Positions 40,001 through 60,250 of a DNA stretch of 64,000 nt are shown piece after piece; within the stretch, counting starts at the first letter, position 1; every line of letters begins with the position of its first letter. The stretch spans positions 614,501 through 678,500 of the forward strand of contig JAZARR010000272.1 of assembly GCA_037389465.1 (NCBI GenBank). Direction: 5' to 3'. The notes below the pieces were generated by a model. That model ran no database searches. It was not told the DNA's origin and was given only the letters and a program-made list of their open reading frames with translations. This DNA is from Baylisascaris procyonis. Taxonomy: Eukaryota > Nematoda > Chromadorea > Rhabditida > Ascarididae. Made by a program: the position numbers and the translations under genes.

Positions 40001-41940
40001 AAACCAAACAAAACCATGGGGATTTCCCTTATGATTTATTCCTTATGATAGTTCTCAGAATTCTGCCAGTGGTTGGATTGTGGGGAAGTGTGTTTAATAT
40101 GTGTCGTTCCATTCAACATAGAAGTAAATTAGTTTTACTGATGGTATTTGCTTCGTTCGTTTTTATAAGCTTCAAAATACTGACTTCGAAAGCTCGGCCA
40201 TTTCACAGATGTTGAAAGGAGACTGCGCCCTGGATGTCATTTAGTCCTTGTCAATTTTCGCCACTGTGGGTGCAGTTCTCATCTCTACCGACAATGAAAA
40301 ATTCTAGCATTCGAAAGGTTGTGAGGAAGATCAATCGGGATCGAAACTGGAGATGATATACCACTTCAAGTATCAGAAAGGACTTTAATTCAAGACATGA
40401 TAGAAAGCCTACGATACTTGATTTTCATACGGCTGCTTTTACCATATTACGTAGTGACTTCACAGACGATGCGGCCCTCAGCCTCAGATACAATTTGCAC
40501 GCCGAGTGCTTCAACGTCATACCTCATCCTAGATCCCACTCTTAGCGTTCGGCCATTCTGGTCAAAATCAGAAACGCTCTGCACCTCTGACCCGGACCGT
40601 AAGCGCGCCTCTTCTGTTCCTGTCCATTTCATCCTTTAATTAACCGCTTCTGAAGCACGAGCATGATGGCATTATTTGTCCACGCCGTGTTAACACTTAC
40701 CTCCTCGCACCACTTTGCAACGCCAGCAAAAGTGAGTCAGGCACCCCCACCTAAAATCAAGTGACGTGCTGGAGCCTACATAAAAACAAATTCGAAAGTT
40801 AGTAAGCTTCTATCGCCAACGCTGACCCGCCTGCTGCGAGGTGGAGTCGAGGTAAGATGAATGCGACTCCTTTCGTTGTTTGATTTTTTAATCGTGTTGA
40901 AAAATGCTGCCATCACCCCTCGCTGGCTCGACTTATTCCATGCCAAACTTGGGGAAAAATGCAGGGACAAAGCGGCACACCTCGTGCGGCGCAACGGATT
41001 GTGAGGGAGCAAAGAATTCCGCGGTTGTATAAACGATGTGCATTTGCACTATTTTTCTTGAACGTCAATAAATCGAGGAATGAGACAGAGAATGCAAGAG
41101 GAAAATCCGCAGTCCCCAATACACAAGAAACCGCCTGCGGCCTACGTCCCGAAGGCGCTTGCCCGCCAACCAAAACAGCAAGTCGTCATATCGAAAACGC
41201 CGGGTGCCTGCACTGAAAAATAAGATTTCGAATTGTGCAGAAAGAGGACCTGCACACACGAAGCCATGGAATTCACCCTCGCCTGCTAAGGCCACCGACC
41301 TCTCTATTCCGCGCATATAAGCTCTTCACAAGAATGGAGACAGGCCCTTTGCAAGACACATCATGTCGTTAGGCTTAGCGCGACACTACACAAAACTACC
41401 ATATCCAAATTCTGCGGCCAACGAAGACAGAACGTTCATCTTAAACTGTGTTCAACTGCAGCAACACCTTTCAAACAACGCTTTATTTACCTGATGGTAT
41501 ACAATAAGTAACTCGACCACAAAACAATAATAATGGGGCAATGGTTTAAAAAAGAATCTGTAGAAAGTGTGGGGCAATGGTTTAAAAAAAAGAATGGCGC
41601 AATGGCTGCATCTCCGCTATAGCACATCAGCATACAAACGAACCAACAACGAAAAACAACGAGAAATATAAAAATGCGCTCAACGTTGCAATCTGCCGAC
41701 ACGGTAGCAAGAAGCGTTTAATCCTTCGGCTCACAGTCGAATCAGCAGTCATCGAAACTTCCCCTTCCAAGGCTCGTTTAACTAAGCAACCCTGAAACAA
41801 TGACCTCATCCAACCAAGAAATGTTTCACCTACTTCAGTTGAGAACTCTTCCAACAACTTCAGCCTTAAAGCACCGGAAGTAAACGGAAATAACCAGCAA
41901 GCGGCAACAAAGAAGAACACGACACGAGACCGTTGGTTAT
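37017..41940. other. Intergenic region downstream of the FUS-like gene
   Basis: About 4.9 kb. The right part should hold the 3' UTR of the minus-strand FUS-like gene; a minus-strand AATAAA lies at 41482-41487. The segment 40440-41320 is richer in GC and has several short open frames. The rest is AT-rich with nothing I recognise. Confidence 0.45.
40447..40632 (-). CDS. Hypothetical 61-codon frame, possible exon
   Basis: An ATG-initiated minus-strand frame (starts MKWTGTEEARLRSGSEVQ) in a locally GC-rich stretch. It has charged, non-repetitive composition, and GTAATA, a plausible donor, overlaps its last codons before TAA. I do not recognise the family. It could be a single small gene, one exon of a larger gene, or chance. 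Neighbouring minus-strand frames at 40776-41316 do not join to it convincingly. Confidence 0.25.
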   Translation of the reverse strand: MKWTGTEEARLRSGSEVQSVSDFDQNGRTLRVGSRMRYDVEALGVQIVSEAEGRIVCEVTT

Positions 41941-51810
<9,870 letters not shown>

Positions 51811-51898
51811 CGAATATCCTCTCCAACCAAAGAGAAACTCCTACACCCTCCTCGCACTCGCTTCCACACACAACCAGCAAGCAACGTCCGAGAAAAAC
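51811..51898. promoter_or_regulatory. Short leader between fust-1-like start and MULE element 2
   Basis: Only 88 bases lie between the proposed ATG (51810, minus) and the target-site duplication of MULE element 2. The strand that would be transcribed is purine-rich. The native promoter probably lies partly beyond the element, from 57998 on. This is inference from position. Confidence 0.4.
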
Positions 51899-51907
51899 AA
51901 TGATGAG
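51899..51907. repeat. Target-site duplication, left copy
   Basis: AATGATGAG directly before the left end of MULE element 2. It matches exactly the nine bases after the right end (57989-57997). Nine bases is the usual MULE duplication length. Confidence 0.92.
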
Positions 51908-52069
51908 GTGAGGGTAACATTAGCCACAAGCGCAGGCGCAAGAGAGAGATGGAGAGAGACCGCGCGCGTCTTCAGCGAGCGACGCGGCACTTGTCACTCT
52001 GAAATAAATCGTCGCAATAAATGTGAAAATATACAGTAAGGAAATGAGATTCGAGCAACGGATTTCGAC

Positions 52070-52461
52070 ACATTCGAAAGAGCATTAAAAGCTCTATCAG
52101 AATCAAAAATAATCTCGAACAAAAACAAGAACTTTTCTATTAGATCGAATTTTTATATGCAGTGCAATTGAGGAAAATTGCATGGTCATCGATAAATGAG
52201 GGCCTATAACTGTATGAAGGAACAAGATTTGGAAAGAGTGACTAGGTACATTCGAAAGAGCATTAAAAGCTCTATCAGAATCAAAAATAATCTCGGACAA
52301 AAACAAGAACTTTTCTATTAGATCGATTTTTTATATGACGTGCAACTGAGGAAAATTGCATGGTCATCGATAAATGAGGGCCTATAACTGTATAAAGGAA
52401 CAAGATTTGGGAAGAGTGACTAGGTACATTCGAAAGAGCATTAAAAGCTCTATCAGAATCA
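52070..52461. repeat. Subterminal tandem repeat, left arm of element 2
   Basis: Units starting at 52070, 52249 and about 52431 (the last truncated), spaced about 180 bp, each beginning ACATTCGAAAGAGCATTAAAAG. The inverted counterparts in the right arm lie at about 57595-57840. Confidence 0.85.
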
Positions 52462-52699
52462 CTTATGTATTGAAATCCGTTTCGTTTGGTTGAGAGCATC
52501 AAAGTTCTGACTACTCCAGTTATGTTCTGTACAGTAAATGGGTAGGGGCAAAGATTTCGCGCCACACCTATTTAGCGCTATTTGGATCTATTTTGGCGGT
52601 TTTTTCGTGGTTGCAAACGCAGTGTAACTTCGCGGGTTAAGAGTGAGAATTTGCTTGCGTGAAATATTTGCGGAATCTGTTTTCTTCGTTAGCGCTGAG

Positions 52700-54914
52700 A
52701 TGGGTAAGGGTTTCTTGAAGATTCGGAATGCTCTTAAGACAGCGCGAGCTGAAAGGAGGAATTCACGTTTTCCGGAGGCCGGAGGTAGTGGCAAGGTAGG
52801 CGAAGGCCATGTCGGGAGGGGTGAGAAGTGTGATATAAGCACTGCTACGGAATTCGTTGTGGCTGATGCCGCAACTATGACCGATAGTCGAATGACGGAT
52901 GCGAGCACCACGACTGAGAATCGAATGACGGATGGGAGCACGATGACCGATGATTGTGAACATTCTGAGCAGTCCACTTTGACCTGGAGAAACTGTTCTT
53001 CTCAACTGAACGAGGAAGCGGTTAGCATGCCACTGAATTCAATAAAAACAGCAAATCTTTGTAAATTGTTTTCTACCGTTTTGTATCTTCCCTTAGATGC
53101 TCAATACTGTTAATTCCTTTACAGCCTGACGGTAGCACTTATGAGGTAATGGAGAAGAGTTGCGAGCAGAATAACTCTATGAGCGGTTTTAATAAGCAGA
53201 AATGCCGATTGTGTCAGCATCATTAGCATGAAAAGATAGGTTTGCAAAACCTTGATGGTCGAAGTAACGGAGGGTATTTTCTATGACCGTATAGCGCACA
53301 TTCTCGATTGTTGTGATAGATGAAAACATTTTAGAGTGTGTGTGTCTCGAGTGCTTCTCGGGATCTGAGCGATACTTTTTCCATCCGTGGAAATCGACGC
53401 TCCTTGATGGTGAGGGTTGGTGAGAACGACGCCGTTCGTGTCTACCGTTTAACAAAGGCTTATGGCACGAAGCGGTACTACCGATGTTCCACTTGTGAAA
53501 CAATCAACAAAACAGCTCCGGAGAAGAAAAGGCCGAAGTTGATAACGACATGCGGTTCAATAACCAGTGCACACGATCCCGAGCATCACGCTGCTTGCCA
53601 GCCGTTGAGTCTGCAGCAGCTCCGCGCTCGAGAAGTCGATCTCATTTGCCGCAGAGAGGTTCGCAAAGGAATCTGTGAGCCTCGTGAAGCATGGATTCGG
53701 GTAAGCTTCAGAGTTTTGGGCTGGGAAAATTTTCATAGGGTTTTTGAAGTTCCCTCATTAAGCTCTTCGTCATTAACGAGTGGATTTTCTTGCCAATATG
53801 AAAAGCAATTCAGGGTCACAAAATCGCTCTCAGTGATGACGGGCAACCCGATACGGCAGTGGGATTTCCAGCTTGGGAAACTGCAAGAAAGTCCTATGCT
53901 GCGAACCGCAGACGTCATCTGGCCACAGTTTCGGATCCCTTCGACCTACTGCCGTGCTACTGCAACACTTTACGAGGAAATCTGACAAACACCACCGAAA
54001 GGTAACCTTCATTATAGCTCCTAGTTTAGTTGCTTATGGGGTAGGAGGGCGATATTGCTGGAATACTAGGTATGTTTGAAACATATGGTCACACTAACCT
54101 TTATTGTTCCTGCTTATAGCAATGGAAGGCTGTTGAGAGATGTGTCAGTGATGAGGTGCAAGGTGAGCAAGATAGGTGAACCACGAGATGGAACGTGTAA
54201 GATTTTAAGCTTAACCTTTCAGGTGGCTTCTGGTGCAGAATTCTGGCCATGGAATTTTGGCTTTCTCCTCAGATGCCGAACTTCGGGCAGCCGCTGCTTC
54301 AGACATCTTAATTGCCGACGCCACTTTTAGCACAGCACCGCGAAATTTTCACAAGGTCCTCACGGTCCATTGCAGGGTATGTTTAAAGTGCTTGATGCGA
54401 TTTGGCTTCTCTGGAAGTTTCGAAACAAGAACTATGGCTTCCGTGAACTTGGTTTTCCGGCGCAGCCCTTTTACGCGATCATTCTCATACAAATCGGTAG
54501 GTTACGGAAACGGCGCAGTTTTTTCAGATAAGCAACGACACTGGCTACGAGTGGGTGCCCGTTCTCCACGCAATTATGCGCAACAAATCAGTGGAATCAT
54601 ACAACATCATTTTCTCTGCGATGCAACGTCGTTGGAGGGAAATGAACATCGAAGTGAACGTTCGCACCGTCCGTACCGATTATGAGGAGGCGATTATGAA
54701 AGCGGTATCAAAGAATTTTGGAAGTGCAGCAGTGAAGGGTTGCTTATTCCACTACTGCCAAGCAGTGATAAGGAGTGTGAGGAAGCTTGGTTTGATGCAA
54801 TTCTACAACGAGTTAGGAGTCACTCACCAGTGGATTAGACGACTCCTCGCTTTGCCTCTACTGCCTGAAGGTGACAGCTCTTTGTTTAAACTGAGAGCGC
54901 ATTTTCAAAAATAA
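52700..54914 (+). CDS. MULE transposase, N-terminal and catalytic exons
   Basis: Probable exons: 52700 to about 53045 (start MGKGFLKIRNALKTARAERR, then MTD-rich repeats), a frame from about 53338 to 53700, then 53814-54001, 54223-54376 and 54528-54914. The second holds YRLTKAYGTKRYYRCSTC with later C and H residues, resembling the FLYWCH zinc finger common in MULE transposases. The fourth has DILIADATFSTAPRNFHKVL, with the first catalytic Asp. The last has VRTDYEEAIMKAV (second acidic site), GCLFHYCQAVIRSVRKLGL (the conserved C/H block) and IRRLLALPLLP, all standard MULE core. The 53814-54001 exon ends in phase 2; the short exon before 54223 is unresolved. The last frame stops at 54914, although family members continue; the continuation is probably the segment at 55317 beyond the TA tract. 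Confidence 0.75.
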
Positions 54915-55050
54915 CGACCATGAACGGAACGCCAAGGCAGATTTCCAGTGGGCGTAACACTAAAGTTCCTTTCATTGCATGCCACCTATGACACCATTAC
55001 TTAGATATCATTGTGAATACACCAACATTATATATATATATAAAATATAT

Positions 55051-55157
<107 letters not shown>

Positions 55158-55316
55158 TGGACGCGTGCACTCAGCAGTTCGTAGTCTAACTGTTTTTGTT
55201 GCGCATAACAGGCTGAGGGGAGGGAAATAAAATTTGATTCGTGTGCAATGTGTAATGAGCCAACGTGCTAGGTATCTGAAGGCTGCAGTGCTGTTGCTGA
55301 TGTTATTAGGTGAACT

Positions 55317-55900
55317 ATGTCAAAATGTGAGCAGTGGCGGCTCATCAGGAAGTCTTTTGCAGAACACGTCTTCTGCGCGTGGGAGATGGCGCTGAAAATC
55401 CCACCTCAACCTCCCAAATCTTGGATTCCTCCACCGAAGCTCACCTGTTGGCCTCGTAAAGAACTGAACGCGTTCAAGCGGTACTTCGAAAGCTACTGGC
55501 TTTCACTGCCGTTTCACAAGTGGAACCACTACGCTCAGATCTGCGCACAACAAATGCGGCGGAAGCATATCACTCAGTGCTAGCAAGGCGCGTTTTTCGA
55601 AATTCATCTACCACAGTCCTCTCTGAGTATTGCCTGTTAAGCTGCAATTTTGCCAACGAAGCAATAATGTAGAAATTTTTAAGGCAGTGGCGTGCTCCTC
55701 GCAATCCTACGATCAGCGCATATTTGGCCTTCCTTCACTCCCGTCATTCAGAGTATTTAACGCGCATACAGCAATTGACAGAGGGCGCGAAGACAAAACC
55801 AAGAAATCCGAAATATGTCCGGCTCAACTATCGCCTTCTGAAATACATGCAAAAATACCAAGTTAGTATTGTCTTATGCATTATTTTTGTGCATTTATGA
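55317..55900 (+). CDS. MULE transposase C-terminal segment (element 2)
   Basis: Same content as 19946-20529: FKRYFESYWLSLPFHKWNHY, then RTTNAAEAYHSVLARR in a frame offset by one base, then KFLRQWRAPRNPTISAYLAF and NPKYVRLNYRLLKYMQKY, ending at TGA. It probably continues the transposase from the exon ending near 54914. The one-base offset after WNHYAQ is shared with element 1, so it predates their split or reflects an unrecognised splice. Complete function is therefore doubtful. Confidence 0.7.
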
Positions 55901-56250
55901 CATTGTTCTTAATAGAGAGCTGAATGAGATTACCCATACCTACCGATAATGGGCACTGCAGATTCGCTTGATGGTAAAGAAACCAACCGACGCACTGAGT
56001 ATATGGTTAATTCCATTGCCATACCTTGATCGCATGCAATACTTGCTTTCCGACACAGACCCGTCAGGGCTGAAGAGCAAAAAGGCATCTCGAAGGCGGC
56101 ATGCTCCTCAGCGGAAATGTTGCATTTCGCTTGGAAGGCAACCGCAAGTGCTTGCAAAGCAGGGAACCTTCAATGCAAGCAGCCATTTGAAGTGCGCAAT
56201 TGCAACCAAAGAAGCCAGATCACATGAAGATGTGGAGGAGATCGGAAAAA

Positions 56251-57329
56251 ATGGGGGCTACCAAGACCATTCGTTTCGAGCCGCCTAGTCTAGAATGGTT
56301 GAATAACGTATGGAAGAAGCACCTGCCTCACGTACAAGGTAGCCGTCCTCCATACACCGACTCGTGCTCGTTCCTAGTCAATCAGAAGCCGGACAAATGG
56401 GCGACGGTTTCAGTCAGAGGCGATGGCAACTGTCTTTACAGGCCAGTATCACAGCAAACAAATTCTCGTATTAGAAGCCCTCCAAAAGCGAAAACTGTCG
56501 CAACAAAATTTGTACATTGCACATTGCAACCTATTAGTTTAGTCCACTGACAGCAGAACGGAAGCTTGCTAACTGCATAAGGCATGTGCAGTACTAGGTG
56601 TTCAGAAATGGGCAGCCTATTTTTGCACAGCGCCATTAGGACGGTAAGGACTTCCCAAGCACCCCTACTTCTGCAAGAAAGGCTTCTAACAAAGAAATGT
56701 GGCATTGGCATTAGATGGCGTGCAATTCATTTTGTTCTTTCAGAGCACTCGCTTATTGCATCACGGGAACGGAAAACTATCACCAGGAAATGCGGTCGGT
56801 TCTCATCGCCTTTACCGTATCGAAGAACACTGAGCCTTGGATAGGTATTCCTTTGAATGTTACAAAATAATTCATTACTTCAGAGGAATTCCCAAACGAT
56901 GCGCTAAAAGTGTGCCAGTACCGTTATAACCTTCTAGCAACCTGTAACATTCAGCAGTTAAGATCGGCAGAGTGTGAGTAGATTTCAGGGATGTTCATGA
57001 ACACGGCCACATATAACAGTGTAGACAAAATGTTGCAATGGAAGCGGGACATAGCTCTCAACGCTGCGGATGCTCTGCGTTGGGGAGACGACGTCGACTT
57101 AATGGCTGCAGCGCTTTGCTTCGACTTGAACATCTACGTGTACACTGAGATGAATGGAGTCTGGCAAGGATACTTCGAAGAAATAGCTACATCCGGCTCG
57201 GCAGGCTATATTTCCTACATTATCGTCAAACATAGACTGCACATCTCTGATTTTTTTCACGATAAGCTATCAGTTGAAGTAGCACCAAACTCACCGAAAT
57301 TTAAGAAAGAGAAAAAATTATATCTTTAA
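56251..57329 (+). CDS. OTU-type cysteine protease frame (element 2)
   Basis: Exons 56251-56441, 56744-56844 and 56989-57329 give a 210-residue protein, by my reading the same as the element 1 copy. The OTU catalytic motif VRGDGNCLYR precedes a presumed GC-AG intron. The His-containing C-terminal block YIIVKHRLHISDFF is intact. It sits between the transposase tail and the right inverted arm, in the same orientation as the transposase. Because both copies keep an open, in-phase three-exon structure, the frame is probably a real gene of the element family. OTU domains cleave ubiquitin-like conjugates; what this one does for the element is unknown. Confidence 0.75.
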
Positions 57330-57988
57330 TGTTATTAATTCAAGCTATACAAAACTTGCATTACTTATGTAGTATGCTTTCGTCGTGATCATCATTATAT
57401 TTAACATTCCAGATGTTGCCTTCACCTCAACGACAGAGACCGACGATTCTGCTGAGAAACGACAGCGGCTGCCACTTCGAACCAGTAATAGGATTTCCAT
57501 AGTTCAGCGAGCGATTTCTTTCTTCCATCGCCTCTACGTGTCAGCACGTCTATTTTTTGTCAATTGCGCTGCGTATAAAAATTCGATCTAATAGAAAAGT
57601 TCTTGTTTTTGTACGAGATTATTTTTGATTCTGATAGAGCTTTTAGTGCTCTTTCGAATGTACCTAGTCACTCTTCCCAAATCTTGTTCCTTTATACAGT
57701 TATAGGCCCTCATTTATCGATGACTATACAATTTTTCTCAACTGCACGTCATATAAATGATCGATGTAATAGAAAAGTTCTTGTTTTTGTCCGAGATTAT
57801 TTTTGATTCTGATAGAGCTTTTAATGCTCTTTCGAATGTGTCGAAATCCGTTGTTCGAATCTCATTTCCTTACTGTATATTTTCACATTTATTGCGACGA
57901 TTTATTTCAGAGTGGCCAGTGCCGCGTCGCTCGCTGAAGACGCGCGCGTTCTCTCTCCGTCTCTTTTTGGCTAAGTGCGCCGACCCCC

Positions 57989-57997
57989 AATGATGAG
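57989..57997. repeat. Target-site duplication, right copy
   Basis: AATGATGAG directly after the right tip of MULE element 2, identical to 51899-51907. Confidence 0.92.
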
Positions 57998-59588
57998 ACA
58001 CAAGAACGCGGTGTGCCAACGCGTAGCAAAATGGCCGACGATCGATTATTTTTCGTCTCAAAACCACACTTTTGAATAGACCAAAGTGTTGCAGCTGGAC
58101 AAACTTTCATGGAGTAATACATTACAAAACTGAATAACCTGTATTTCCGTACAATAATTGTCGTTCCTGGTGTGCTTCCAAGCTTCTAGCAGTGGTACAC
58201 CCTGCATTCCTCAGCAAAGATTCATTCCATTATAGAGATGAGAAATTAGCTCTTAGCCAAATTTTTGAAGCATTACATGCTGTTGTCGACCTCACACGTT
58301 ATTATAGTTGTTGGGACTTAAGAGGCACTCGAGCAACTTTATTACGGCGAAAGAAGGGAATCGCGAGGCGTTTTGCTATTTCTAGTTGCCCTTTATGTGA
58401 GCAGAATTGCCGTTGTAACTGCTTGCTACTTATGAACAAATGAAGAAGCGTATCAGAGGAGCGCTGGCGCGTTATGCGCTCTCATATCCCGCTCACCTGG
58501 CTACTCAACTTCAAAAATTGTCAAACGACATAAAAATATGCAAACTGAGACCTTTATACTTGAAATGAACCGACTACATTTGCAAAATTTCCGCAAAAGT
58601 TCGCTTTATTTCATCCGATCGATAAACTCGAAATCTGACCGGTGTAAAGTGCGTGGAAATTTGGAAATTAGCACATTTCAATGTCTACAGCTGCTTTCAA
58701 AATTGACGCAGCAATGAGAAATATGGTGGAAAAGACCAGCCTGTGATATACAATATATTCATCACGTTCTATAGGTTTGGCTCGAATGACTTCCAAGTTA
58801 AAAAATGGTTTACCGACATATGTATGGACCAAACAAACTCATTGCTTGTCCGGTCAGTATGTGGTTTTTATCAAAAGCTGGACTCATATGCCAAAATGTT
58901 TATGCATACATATAAATCAAATATTCATCAGCCTTCTTTTGAACACAGTTTCATCGCTTTTTGCTAACTCCATCGTTTGCTGATCCATTCAGCAAGTAAC
59001 TCCTTGAAAGCAATTAGCAGCATTAAGTAATCTGCTTTGATATCTTTGACTTGTTTATTTCATTAATAAAAAAAGAAGCCTAATTGTCGTGAACAAAACG
59101 AAGTTGATGGTCGTATGTGGACGACAGAAAAAGATAAAGAAGAGATCGACGGTTTATTAGAAAAGAGATCAACAAAGTTAAGGTCACAATGCACGTGAAG
59201 TAAAACCAGCAAGCTGCGCAGGCCTGTCAAAATTAATCGGCAATATAAAAGCAATAAACGAAACAACGACAATCGAAGGCCAGAGCTTTGACTTGGGGCA
59301 GGTTGAGCGAAATGAGCAATATAACACCGAATGAGCGGGACACACCTTCAGAATATGATACTTATTGTCAACTGTCTCACGGTATGATGCACTGAAACGC
59401 AATATAAGCACAAGAGAAACGAGGTGTCGGGCGGTTGCTTTCGTGCCGACACCCAGTTATCAACGTATCAAGGTATCAGTGCCTATCTCGTGCGGTTGAT
59501 TCCGTTCACCGCAATTTCTTTTCTCCCGCTCTGAGGTTGATTCTTCGGGCTTGTGGCTACTGGACAACTTGAAAAGTAATAATTGATT
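57998..59588. other. DNA upstream of the fust-1-like gene, beyond the MULE
   Basis: Before the MULE insertion this sequence was adjacent to the fust-1-like leader, so it may hold the original promoter. Small open frames on both strands (for example 58192-58443 plus) have no recognisable domain. A 13-base motif at about 59421-59433 (GAGGTGTCGGGCG) is the inverse of one at 59733-59745. Confidence 0.4.
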
Positions 59589-59702
59589 TCAACAAAGAAA
59601 CCGGCCTGTTTTGATGAGGGCTCGTCCGCTTGCGCCCTTTTTCTTCTTTTTGTGCTTGGCTATACCAACCTCCTGGTTGGTCCGTCCCAAGTTTGTTCTC
59701 AT
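59589..59702 (-). CDS. Small ORF 40 bases downstream of the SL1 copy
   Basis: A 37-codon minus-strand frame starting MRTNLGRTNQEVGIAKHKKK, highly basic, ending in TGA. Its ATG lies 40 bases after the SL1 sequence, the arrangement expected in a trans-spliced mRNA. I do not recognise the product. It may be part of a retrocopied transcript, part of the retrotransposon leader, or chance. Confidence 0.25.
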   Translation of the reverse strand: MRTNLGRTNQEVGIAKHKKKKKGASGRALIKTGRFLC

Positions 59703-59742
59703 GGTTCGGGGGACACCTTTTTGCGTGCGAATCGCCCGACAC

Positions 59743-59764
59743 CTCAAACTTGGGTAATTAAACC
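59743..59764 (-). other. Exact copy of the nematode SL1 leader
   Basis: The minus strand reads GGTTTAATTACCCAAGTTTG followed by AG, the canonical 22-base SL1. In an SL RNA gene this would be followed by a donor, stem-loops and an Sm site. Here GTGTCGGG follows and I see no AATTTTTGG-type Sm site in the next 100 bases. There is a 10-base complement to the leader (CAAACTTGGG) about 55 bases on, and a perfect hairpin ACCAACC/GGTTGGT. It may be a degenerate SL gene, the leader of a retrocopied mRNA, or part of the neighbouring BEL element. Confidence 0.9.
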
Positions 59765-60250
59765 TTCAGATACTTTACAAACAACGTAAAAACGCGATAT
59801 ACTCGAAAAACGAATACAAAACCATCATAAAACATGATCTGAGTCAAATGCGATGATTCTGGTAATGAGCTAACGAAAAGGTACAAACAAATGACAAGGA
59901 GAATGCAAAAAACGTCACAAACTACTGACGAGATCGCAGAACTTTGAGGCAATCAACAAGCAACCATAAGAATCAAGTTTAAGTTTAGAAAAAACAATGA
60001 AGAAGAAAGTGCTGACAATTAATGCAAAGCCGCTACACTTATACGATCATACACGACGCATTAGAAGACACGCGCTTACACACGACCGCAACGCCGCATT
60101 AGAAGACGATATAGTCGCTACAGTCAGAGATCAGCTTAGATCGTTCTTTGAGTTATTGCGTTGATACACAGTTTGATTTACTGTGTGCAGCAGCCCGCTA
60201 ACTCATTCGCAAATCTTCGCGACACTCCGACCGCAGCGAAAATATCCCTT
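59765..60250. other. Presumed 3' LTR/3' region of the BEL/Pao element
   Basis: Follows the pol stop codon on the minus strand, starting with a short purine tract (AAAAGGGA). The 3' LTR should lie here, possibly extending past the SL1 copy. The 5' LTR is outside the window, so the boundaries cannot be set. A CGCATTAGAAGAC word occurs twice near 60057-60103. Confidence 0.4.

Noticed and set aside
59640..59764. Functional SL1 RNA gene
   Set aside because: The leader is exact, but I cannot find an Sm-binding site or the usual third stem-loop after it, so I list only the leader sequence.
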